From Aquatica leii (lineage: Eukaryota > Arthropoda > Insecta > Coleoptera > Lampyridae), in contig CM069437.1 in assembly GCA_035610365.1 (NCBI GenBank), positions 53,592,093-53,656,092 on the forward strand: DNA of 64,000 bases, read 5' to 3'. Below are positions 22,367-32,159 of this stretch, one piece after another. The position numbers and the translations under genes are program-made. The notes beneath the pieces are model-generated. The model worked only from the letters and a program-made list of their open reading frames with translations. It made no database searches and was not told the DNA's origin. Within the stretch, counting starts at the first letter, position 1, and the number at the start of each line of letters is the position of its first letter.

Positions 22367-24980
22367 ATTATTCGCAATCTAATTATAAGTTTTTGTTGCA
22401 TTCTATTTCATATCTACGAAATTATCTATTTTACCTATTTTAATTAATAAACGTCATTCAATAAAGTTCGTTCAATATTGCAGTGATCTATGAGAACGTA
22501 AAAACACCAAATGTTGGCGGTGCTAATAAATAAGGCAGAAATTTATCAAAATAAGTAAACTTTAATTTTAGAACTGCGATGCCCGACATATATTTAGCCT
22601 ATTTAAAGTTTGTTGTATGTACACTTAGCAAAGGTTAAAGCAACATTTCATAAACTAATAAGAAAGTTTCGACTGTTACTTATAGTAAAATACATCAACG
22701 CGCCCATAAGCTGTTAATGTTTTACATTTAGATTTTAAGACGTAATCTTCTCGTAATTGCTACAAAGTTGATCGACAAAGTACATCAAGGTTCAAATTAG
22801 ATTAGTTTAATTAGTTCCATTTAGATGGAGTTAGTGGAGGTTATATTAGGGTTCTTAATGTAGGTTATGCCAATTTAACTTCGTACGTTCAACATATTTC
22901 ATGTCGTTTAACTTAGGTTATGCTAAACTTGTTAAACTAAATTTATTTCATACAACTTTTTAACGAACGTATATAAATAGTACCATTTAAATAATTTCAA
23001 CTTTTTGTGCTGTACGCATATTAAACTCTGCGAGAACTAAAGAAAAAATTAGTCAACTGTTAAAATAGATGCGATGTTAAATTTCGGCGCAAAAAAAAAC
23101 AAACGTTTTTTTGATTATGAAAAATAAGTTAGATAATTTATTATGTGCTATTCGACTGTAATTTTATACTAAGAAAATTTCCAGGTCAGAGATCACGGCC
23201 GAAATTACAAAAAAATAAGAAATAACACTGTTGTAAATCAAATGTGAAATTATTCATTCGGTACTTTTTAATAGGTGTTGATTTGTTTTTAAAAAAGGAA
23301 GTGCACAAAAAAATCGCCTAAAGCGAACAAAACTATAGCCGCAAATGCGTTAAATCTTTTTTTAATATATACGTTAGAAAATGTGAAAGTTTTGCTTAAA
23401 TGTCTACATTTATGTCACGGAATTAAATGCAACAAAAAGCAAAATTGATTGATTGCATTTTGATTTTTATTGTCTTTAATTATGCATTTTCGCTACTTTT
23501 ACATAAGTAAATTTTTTTTCATTTGTAGTTGAAATTTTTTATTCTCTGTTACTTTTGAAGATATTTTAATATCTACGATATCAAACCTTATCACTGTACT
23601 GGTATAAACACAGCTTTTATGTGGAATCTCGTTCTACTAATAAGTAATTAGTAAAACAAAGTTCTCATTTTAAGTATAATACTATAAGAAATACATTAAA
23701 ACCTACAAAAACATTTGCAGCCTTCAATCTTCTTGATTATATAAAAAAAACGTACATCAGAACTAAAGTTATTGTAAAAAGTATTTAATCTCTGAGAAAT
23801 ATTTAGGCTTCTAGCTACAATATTTTTAAACGGTATTAAGTTAATTTAGTTTTATGTTTTATTTGTTTTGATCACTTCAAAAATTATTGTTATGAAAAGC
23901 ATAGAAGTCCTAAATAATTTATTCAAAGTAAAGTTAAGAAATTGTGATTGCAAACGGAAGAGAAATAATTAGATTGTGCATCTACCTAGTAAACACAGTT
24001 ATTTTAACGATTTTTTACGTGTTAATGGTTAATTTTAGCTATAGGGTACCTCTCGAAGTGTTTAATTTTTCTTATTATCCTTTTTTTAATTAGTCCTTAG
24101 GCTCATCAATAATGCGTTTGGTTTTAATGCATGGTTGGGGAATTCGCAAACCTAGAAAATACGATTTGAACGGATTAATAATTTTAACAAATTATGCACG
24201 ATCCACATTTTTTTGCGTTATTTTTACGACACATGATATTTCTAAGGTATAAATGTTTTTTAAAATTAAACGCATTCTTTAAATTTATTAGTAACGTTTT
24301 GTGGTCGTCTGTCAAAAACGTTAATATTGCGTTTAAAACGTATTATTGGCGTGTTAGAAAACGAACAACCACTTTTTAAAAGAAACGTAATCATTTTTGT
24401 ATACCTTAAACGTTTAGTTCAAATTTTAATTTTGACGTTAAATTTATGGCATATTTAACATTTTTTTTAGAAATAACTTTTAATTCAAACGTAAATATTT
24501 TCGCAGCGATTTCTATAAGTTGAATAGAGTGGGTCTAATGTATTGTCTGCCACCCTTATATGACGCATGATTTTTACGTTTTACTGTAACCTAACAAATA
24601 TACGTAGTTTTTTATACGTGTTAGCTTACTTTGTGAATTTATTAGTGTCTTTAGTTGATTGTATAATTGTAAGTGCCTACTAACTTGTAAGAAAAATCAA
24701 AAATTTTCATTATTTGTAATTATTTTTTAATACCCTTGTTAGACCTCCAGCGCACATGTGTGCTTAATTCCAAAACCTGACTTATGGCAACATCTATGGG
24801 ATCCTTTTAAGCAATATATTACGCGCAATAACTCAAATAGTACATAGATAACGTTGATAAATTTTGTACACTTGTGTGGATATTGGGTCCAATCTAAAAA
24901 TATTGTCATATTGCACATTTCTAGTTTTAAGTTACAAATTTCTGTAAAAATAAATACGAAAAATAAATTTAGGAGAAACA
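22367..24980. other. No gene seen, AT-rich
   Basis: About 2.6 kb of low-GC sequence without recognisable coding blocks, RNA genes or clear repeats. Confidence 0.5.
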
Positions 24981-24984
24981 TTAT

Positions 24985-26430
24985 AGATTTGAATACAAAA
25001 AATAAAAGTTAGGAATAAAAACCAAAAAAATATTGCATGAAATGCACTTTATAGGGGTACGTTTGTTACATCCTGGATTTCTGCATCTCTGAGTTTTTTT
25101 AAGACCTATGGCTTTTGGTAAATGTATCGCGTTTGATTTGGCTACATCTGGAGACGGCAAAGATACAATTCGAGGTCTTCCAACGGTCTTTGGTAGCTCA
25201 CAATCGTTTTCTTTTTCCTCAAAGATTAATTGACTTGTAACACACCTTACAAGGTATTCAGCAATTCGAGTTTTGAATTTAACTAAATCTAAATTATCTT
25301 TTATTTTTACTCTAAGATGTTTACAATCTTGTCTGTACTGTACCATCCATTCCCTGCAACACAATCCAAAACCCTTAATAGCCGTTTTCTTGTTTTATGA
25401 TAACTCCGGTAGGTTGCAATCATTCTATTTGCCAAATCATCCCACCATATTCACATTGTAATTTTTTTACTACCGAAGGCTGAGGAATGTCAATGTAGTT
25501 TTGATCTACTCAACAGTGTGCACTGCAGATGCTATAATAATGGCTTTGTTATCTATCCACTTAATTAAAGTTATTTTCTTGTCATCTCAAATTTTTTACT
25601 TTATATGGTTCCTCTTCCCATTTTTTTTTGTTATAATTAGTAAAAAATGCTACATTTAATAAACTGTTTAACAGATATTCCCTCTCTCTTAATCTCTTAA
25701 TTTGTCCAGAAGCGCTACACCTGTAAAGCATCAATCGAAATAATGTTTCTTCCAAGAAGACAACTTTCACTGACATGTAAAACTGATTTTCCCCCTGATT
25801 CAATATTTTCTGTTTCTGTCTTCTGGGAATTTTGTATTTTTTTTTAAATCCAGATTTGTGCTTTTTGGTGACGCTCATATATAAGATTTTAAACCAGTTG
25901 GGTTTGACGAGCCGGGCACGTATTGTCTAATGCCAACATGTCAAGAGAATGGGATTATTTACTCATCTAAGCTTACATTTCGTTTTCCGGGAAGCAGCAA
26001 CACAACTTTATGGAATGCGTCAATAATTGGTTGTACCTTCCAAATCTTATTCCGATTTTTTTTTCGGTTACAGCTAGATTATTGACGTGAATCGAATTTC
26101 TAAGTTGAAAGTGTCTATTTATACTTAGAGTATTGCAAATAAGTGATATTTTAAAGGATGATGACCAATACATTCTAATCCTGAGAAAACCAAGTGTACT
26201 CATTAAAAGTGTCAAACCAACGAAAAACCTAACTTTTTTTCTGTTGCTTCTAACAACTTATTAAACGTTTGTTAAAAATGGATGTTTGTGTTCTCAGCAA
26301 CTTTATTGATGAAATTATCATTATAGTACTGGCTAAATTAATCCATGGAAGTAAAGTTTTTACGTTCTTCTTCATTTCTTGGTTGAATAGAGAACTAGGA
26401 AAAACTAGTTTAAATGTCAAAATCTTTATC
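24985..26430 (-). pseudogene. PiggyBac-like transposase relic, minus strand
   Basis: Read from 26,430 downward, blocks match piggyBac transposases in order: NKVAENTNIH, LLMSTLGFLRIRMYWSS, RHFQLRNSIHVNNLAVTEK, then 'KVQPIIDAFHK'-type sequence near 26,010 and LDE near 25,970. NPTGLKSYI is at about 25,890 and the IISIDALQV site near 25,740 replaces the usual FxDRFFTS. DDLANRMIATY (in another frame) and RQDCKHLR lie at about 25,330-25,430. The Cys-rich C-terminal domain RCRNPGCNKRTPIKCISCN ends near 25,030. Stops and frame changes occur throughout. The N-terminal region may extend to about 26,700. Terminal repeats at TTAA were not identified. Confidence 0.75.
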
Positions 26431-27109
26431 TATATCTCGCCGTCTTTTGTTGATAGGTTTATGTTTTTTCATAATTTTTTGTCCTTTGCTATTTTTCGGG
26501 ACCGCTATATTCGGTTTAGTTTGAGTCTCATGTTTTCGCGTAGGAGCAGAAAAGCAGTAGTGTATTAATTTTTGTCTTTTAAGATACAAAAAAGTATGTA
26601 CACAAATGTGTTCGACGCGGATATATTGAAAAATACAAATATTTGTTATTGCACTTTTGAATTGAAATAAATAGCACAAACTCCGCGAGCATCGCAAGTA
26701 AATCTTTTACTTTGTCACTTTTCTCTAGCGAGCCTACATTTATTTTTCGCAAATAAATTGTTTTTATATATTTTTTATGAATCAAACATTAGATCTAGAT
26801 TGTTTAGATGTTTTTGTCTGAAAGTGATATTTTATAGACTATGACCAATAACAAATGATACCTAACACTCACAAAACTCGAGAAAAAAGTACAAGACGCA
26901 GCTCTTGAGCTACAAAAGAAAAGAAATTCGCGGTGGAAGTCTGGAAGTGATGACGTGTTTATGAACCTGATACGAGCGATAGAATCAGTAATAGTTCGGA
27001 GAAGAGCAGTATTGCCGAACAAATTGATATGGAATAAGAAAATAATAAACAACTTCTCGTGAATTTTTTAAATTTTTGAATAGACAAATAAGAGGCCTCG
27101 TACTTGTAT

Positions 27110-27620
27110 AGGCGTTCCAAATTCCAGAAACAGTAACATGCATCGATGGAAAGATACCAATATTAAAGTACTTAAAAAATGTATTTGCCTTCTTGGCAAC
27201 ATAAAAATGCCTTTCTTTCTAAGACCATTACTGAAGCAATGATTCTCTGTAGAAACACAAATTGTTTGTAAAGGTTAGAAACCAAAACCATTTTAAAATT
27301 AATTTAAAAAATGACTGTTTTTATTCAGAAAATGACAATACAAGTAACATACTTCATAAAGTCGCCAATTTTGTCTCCTATATTCTTGAAATTATTGATA
27401 AGCTGTATTATTTATCAGAAAATCATTTGCTAAGAGAAGCGTTACCTTTGTGAAAAGGTAGACATGCATTTTGTCAATATACATCAACATCACAAATGTG
27501 ATAAATTTCACAAGACACGCACGCATGATGGATTAGTATTAAATTTCATAATATATTGCGAACAAAGACCTGTAACAACTATTCATTTGAAGTTTTAAAA
27601 AAGTTTACAACATTTTTTAA
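27110..27620 (+). pseudogene. PiggyBac-like transposase fragment, plus strand
   Basis: Plus-strand blocks read KVANFVSYILEIIDKLYYLSE followed by KGRHAFCQYT, then, after a frame change, HKCDKFHKTRTHDGLVLNF. These match the piggyBac stretch around 'ENLSIDE…WRGRLSFRQY…KRHKYGIKFYKL…GYVLNF'. The acidic residue expected in the 'LSIDE' block is not evident (LLREAL). Only the central third is present. It is oriented against the minus-strand piggyBac relic and looks like a different family. Confidence 0.6.
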
Positions 27621-29100
27621 TAAAGTGTTATGTTAAAAGTTTTTTAGTGTGTTTTTTGCCCATTTTTTGCTACATTTAGAGCAGCGTGCTGCGTTCTTAA
27701 GAGATAGCATTTTTCAACTGACAAATTTATTTCTCTGGTGATCGTGATACGCTTTGCATATATGATCTAACGTAAGTAGCCAGCGAAGTTTTTACTTTTA
27801 AAATTTTACACTCATCCGTGTTATAAATGGGTGTAGTATTTTTGCTGATTTTGTGAAAGCCTTCTTCGGGTAAGCATTGATTCATATTTTTGTGATTTAC
27901 TTTGACTTTTTCGTGATTGTGATAGCGACTTGGGATACCATCACGTGTTGGCTAATTTGGGGTGATTCATGTTAATCCATTACCTTCCGCTGGAAACTTT
28001 AACGAGAAGCACGTACTAAAGGGAACTATTGGTTAATCAAACCACTTCCAAAACATAATCCGGGGATAATCTTAGTTATATTTTATGTGATGTTCAAATA
28101 ACCTTGGAGGTATACACCTGCAATAGGAATAGTAAAAACCACTCAAATGCTTGACGGATTTGATTACGACAATTATTGTTTGTCGACAAGCAACGTACTT
28201 GTGATAGGTTCCTGTATCTAATTAATACTTTATTTTTCTTAGCGATTTTAGTGGATGATTTTAGCATGCAGATATCTATTCGTATGTCTTAGATAATCGT
28301 GAGTATTGGTATTAATTTGTGTATTTGTCGAACATAAAATTCGTGCAACTTAAATATAGATATAGATATTAATTTATGCTAAATGCGATTTGCTTCGGAT
28401 TGCAGATTCACTAGTTTTGCATAAAATCGACTGTTTCGGCCACACGGAAGTCGAACAGCGGACTGTATTTAATGTATTAGAAAGAAGAGGACTTCCGGTA
28501 GCAACCCACCGAATTATTAGTAAACGACAATTACTTACGTTATATTCATGTGTCTTCTGGAAATCGGGAGCGCTCAACCACCCAAACCCGTAATAAATCA
28601 AGGCCTCGATTCACCCAGAAATGAGCAATTGCTCGACTTACCCTGATCTTACTTTTCCCTGGTTGGTGGAGTTAAGTCTTTAGCACGCACAAAAAGACGC
28701 ACGGTTTACATTTAAGAAAAATTAACGAAATAGAATTTAAGAAAGGAGACGTAACAATTGGTTCAAAACTAAGTAACGTACTGTCGTATTTATCAAAAAC
28801 TTAATTTTTTTATTTATTTACGGTGAAACTTAAAAAAGGGACATCAAGTCACAAAACCGAAAATGCAACGCGAGGAAAACGACTTAAAAAGAAAACGCTC
28901 GCGCTAACATCGACGTTTAACTTTAAAATTACATATTGCCTGATTTTGTTATACTGTACTACAATAACTGTAAGTGTAGAGTGTTGCTTATCCTCCAGGA
29001 CTTGCTCCAACTCTAAAACTATGATAGTTATAGAACTATTCATTGTTATTATATTTGTAATTCTGCCTTGTTTACATTTTGTTAACCTATTTTTCTCTCG
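27621..29100. other. No gene recognised
   Basis: A more GC-rich patch at about 28,370-28,700 has overlapping open frames on both strands (75 and 67 codons) but no motif I know. Confidence 0.35.
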
Positions 29101-29103
29101 CTA

Positions 29104-29300
29104 AAAATAAATATAGTATTGGTCGTTATAATCAGTGTTTTGTCATATATTCTATTTCAGTGTTCGATAGATTTAAACGGTGTGTTTCATTCTAGTTTTT
29201 AACCGTTTTGGTGCCTTTTTAATCCTACGTTCATAGTTGCACAACGAGAGCTGCCATCTGCTTGCCTATTTAACTGAGTTAGTCGCCAGCAATTAAGTTA
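29104..29300 (+). repeat. LTR-like end block, copy 1 of 3
   Basis: Shares AATAAATAT, TAGATTTAAACGG, GTTTTGGTGCCTTTTT and TTAGTCGCCAGCAA, in order and at near-identical spacing, with 50,828-51,020 and more loosely 54,572-54,790. A polyadenylation-like word near the start followed by about 170 bp resembles the R-U5 end of an LTR. The family is unknown. Confidence 0.4.
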
Positions 29301-29689
29301 CAGGAAAATGTTTGTAATAAAAGATCACGACATATATATATATACAACTTTTATTGTAACTACGAACTAGTCAAATTTTTGTTAGAAAACTATACCTTTA
29401 TGTGTGGAACTTTACAAAAAAAATAAAAAAATCTTGTTTTGGTGGTTTGTACATAACTAACGAAAAGAAAAAAATTGTCAAAGAAAAGAAGGTTTACAGT
29501 CCTAAAATGGCACGACAAAAAGGACATGGTTACGATATCTAGTAGACATATCAGAAATGGTGCAAGTAAAATCAAGAAGAAATACTAAAATCAAGAAGAA
29601 GTACTGAAACAAAAAAACCAAGAATGATATCAGAATATAAAATGAACATGGCAAGTGTTAACAAAGCAAAGCAGTGGTGAATGACGTTA

Positions 29690-30310
29690 TTTCTTATCAA
29701 TCTAATGGCGTTTATAGCATGTTCTTCTGATCGTGCATATATAGGAGAAATGGGTAGAAGCGCGGGAATTTGTATTGTAAGGAGCGTCAAAGATTTAGAC
29801 GTCTTAAACAATCCTGGAAGTCAGCGGATGCTGACACGTGCTAGAGACGGGTCATCAAATTATGTTTGAAAACTGAAATTTTGGCATATGTTTCTAATTA
29901 TTATTAGCAAAAAATTAGGGAGTTCATTGAAATAATTAAAGAAATTTTTAATATTAACCGAGATTTTAGTTTTCCTTAACCGGAGATTTAGAAACCAGTT
30001 TTATTGATCAGAGGCCGGTCATTAAAAACGAGACTTTGCGGCGCAGTCTATCAGTTTGTTTCGAGCTCTGAAGATGTTTACTGTAACGTGTGGCAAAAGC
30101 TTAGCTTCCCAAACAACACATTGGTACAAAAAACGTCTAAATGTCCGTCTAATAAACGTTAATAACGCGTTTAAAACCGTTTTAATGTCTAATAAATGTC
30201 TATTAGCCGGACATTTAGACGTTTTTTATACCAATGTGTTGCTTGGGTTGTGTGATAACGACAACACGCAAATTATCCAGAATGGAAAATTGTATTACAC
30301 TCCATTATTT
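29690..30310 (+). mobile_element. PLE fragment, family A copy 2
   Basis: NGVYSMFF and, in another frame, AYIGEMGRSAGICI (29,735-29,775) read a GIY-YIG core. The downstream sequence matches 6.60-7.00 kb, for example AATATTAACCGAGATTTTAG and TGTGTGATAACGACAACAC. It is interrupted by a MITE at 30,108-30,247 that copy 1 lacks. Frames are broken. Confidence 0.6.
30108..30247. mobile_element. 140-bp MITE with empty-site paralogue
   Basis: Nearly the whole element is palindromic. It starts CCCAAACAACACATTGGTA and ends with the inverted equivalent, TACCAATGTGTTGCTTGGG after one mismatch. It is flanked by TT on both sides. The related PLE copy at 6,909-6,932 has the same flanks joined directly, which defines the insertion. 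It is non-coding. Confidence 0.75.
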
Positions 30311-30599
30311 TTTTTAGTAGAAGTCCACTTAATAGTATTGTAAAGTAAAAAATACAATATTTTATTAATCTAATTAAAGACTAAAAACAATTTTTGGTAC
30401 ATATTGTTGTTGTGCTATGAGACTTTTGACGTAGCTTAAAATTTAAATGGAATAATATTGATTAATGCACTTCAAAAAAATGAGCTTATGATGTTAATAA
30501 ATATTATTTAAACCAATCACATGACTGATACTACAAATATCAAGTTTAAAGAATGAAGGGATGCAAAAAATGCGTAACGTAAGCAGTCGCAAAGTATAC

Positions 30600-31105
30600 C
30601 GGACAATAAAAAACATCAATTGTCATTAACTATAAATGAAATTTATAAAAGTATGACAATTTGGAATAAAGAAACACCGGACGGTCTGCAAAAGAAATTA
30701 TACCATATTATGGTATACAAGCTCGCTTGGCGGGGAGAAGAAGCAATACGATGTCAAGTTTATTTTTTTAAGTTAAAAAAATTGCGCATGGAACATTAAG
30801 AAAGCGCATAGGGTACAACCACGTCTTTTTAAAGTCCTGATAAGGTGATGTTGCAAAATTTTCAGATAGTAGAAGGTTTGCACCGAATATTGCAGATCAA
30901 GATGTGTATCCTGTAAGACTTTTTCTCAAATTATTGCAATAACTTGGAAACGACATTACAGCCGATACATTATTTTTGACGACAAACCGTTTTTGGAATC
31001 GACAAGGATCTGTAGAATGGTACAAAAATATGCCAATAGACATAAACGAGACAAGGAAATAGACGAAACTGTCAGCAGAAAGAATTGGCTTGAATACTAA
31101 GTAAA
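30600..31105 (+). pseudogene. Crypton-type tyrosine recombinase relic
   Basis: The plus strand reads SLTINEIYKSMTIWNKETPD and then QKKLYHIMVYKLAWRGEEA, matching the 'GLQRKFYHxxxFELAWRGGE' block of Crypton/DUF3504 recombinases, which holds the first catalytic Arg. After frame changes it reads YPVRLFLKLLQ and FLTTNRFWNRQGSVEWYKNM. The C-terminal part with the second Arg and catalytic Tyr is not visible. Such enzymes move circular DNA by site-specific recombination. It is broken by stops and indels and has no identified element ends. Confidence 0.65.
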
Positions 31106-31206
31106 TAACAAATAACTAATAATATGTTATTTTATTATTAACCATTATATATATATTTATAAATAATTTGTTACGTTTTTGGTTAAGGTTTTATTTTTAT
31201 TTCTTT

Positions 31207-31255
31207 ATTTTGCCGGCAGTTTGGACTAATATTTAGTCATCATCGGGGCATAAGG
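31207..31255 (-). ncRNA. Mutated hammerhead motif, minus strand
   Basis: The minus strand of the left arm reads CCGATGA, T, stem II GACTA / TAGTC, then CAAACTGCC. Compared with the right arm, the invariant U of the core, the G of GAAA and the cleavage-site GUC are all changed, so it should be inactive. Confidence 0.55.
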
Positions 31256-31512
31256 AAACATTATATATAAAATATCATAAAATTTATAAATTACTTTACC
31301 TAAATTACATTTTTTATATGAAATTAAATTATTTTTAACATCAAAAAATTATTTTATTGTTCTTAACTGTCATAAATTTAAATTTTTCGCTATTGTAAAC
31401 CGTCTTTGACAGTTTTGACACGCTTGTCAACATAAACGTCAAATTATTTTTGAAAGATTTTGAGACTTTGTTGGCCCCCTAGTCTCTGTTCGAGCAATAA
31501 AATGTTGTATTC

Positions 31513-31634
31513 AACTCGTTCCTGTCTAAATTGGACGCTTTTTTTCCCTCCAGGACTTTTTAAATCCTCGTTTCACTCGGGTTTAAAAATGCCCTCTTGG
31601 GGAAAAAAGCGTCCAATTTACACAGGGACTCGTT
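31513..31634. mobile_element. Small inverted-repeat MITE inside PLE copy 7
   Basis: The ends are inverted copies sharing TAAATTGGACGCTTTTTT (left) and the reverse complement on the right, about 40 bp per arm in 122 bp total. Non-coding. Superfamily unassigned. Confidence 0.6.
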
Positions 31635-31716
31635 AAATAAACTACTATTGAAACATGCCTACTTAGAACAATACAATAAAGTAAAGTAATTTATGTTTTA
31701 TGATATTTTATATATG

Positions 31717-31776
31717 TTTCTTTATAGCGCTGATGATGACTAAATATTAGTCGAAACTGTCGGCAAAATAAAGAAA
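31717..31776 (+). ncRNA. Hammerhead ribozyme, most complete copy
   Basis: The core CTGATGA (31,730-31,736) is perfect. One extra T follows, then stem II GACTAA / TTAGTC (31,738-31,743 with 31,747-31,752) closed by a 3-nt loop. GAAACTGTC (31,753-31,761) ends at a GUC cleavage site. Stem I forms from TTTCTTTAT (31,717-31,725) with ATAAAGAAA (31,768-31,776), 9 perfect pairs, plus GC/GC next to an internal loop. The 1.1/2.1 pair is a G-G mismatch and stem III is too short to close alone, so activity would probably need a dimer, as proposed for PLE hammerheads. Confidence 0.7.
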
Positions 31777-32063
31777 TAAAAATAAAAGCTTAACCAAAAA
31801 CTTAATAAATTATTTATAAATAAATAACTAATAATTCAAAAATACTGATACAAATGTAAGCAAAAAAATGTTTTATCGTTTATGAAACAGTCTTCAGAAC
31901 AAACGGTATTTAATAATTGCACTTTTCATGTCAGTTCTATGAATTTCAGTTCATCGTCGTCTAATTAATATAAAATAAATATGTTATTACTGTGTCATGC
32001 ATTAAACTTTATAAGATACATTCGATATTGATTTTGTTTGATAAACTTGTTTTTAAGTCACTC

Positions 32064-32158
32064 AAATTTGATTATCAGTTGGTAAAAATTCTCGAATCAC
32101 TATTATTCAAAAATTTCGTGGTGGTGATTCTCGAGTTGTTACCATGGTAATCAAATTT
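32064..32158. repeat. 95-bp imperfect palindrome
   Basis: The outer arms AAATTTGATTA / TAATCAAATTT and inner arms TTCTCGAATCAC / GTGATTCTCGA match as inverted copies. It could be a tiny MITE. It is non-coding. Confidence 0.5.
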
Positions 32159-32159
32159 T

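Larger units (their letters stand above)
31152..31822. mobile_element. PLE terminal-repeat pair in inverted orientation (copy 7)
   Basis: The arms 31,152-31,305 (minus) and about 31,678-31,822 (plus) are about 90% alike by eye. Each contains a hammerhead motif followed by GGCAAAATAAAGAAATAAAA. The roughly 370 bp between them hold no recognisable protein and a small MITE at 31,513-31,634. The arm layout is the same as in PLE copies 2, 3 and 4, so this is probably an internally deleted PLE. Confidence 0.65.

Noticed and set aside
30068..30102. CTGAAGATG…GCAAAAGC as another hammerhead
   Set aside because: The putative stem II strands are not complementary and the GAAAC box is absent, also in the related copy at 6.88 kb.
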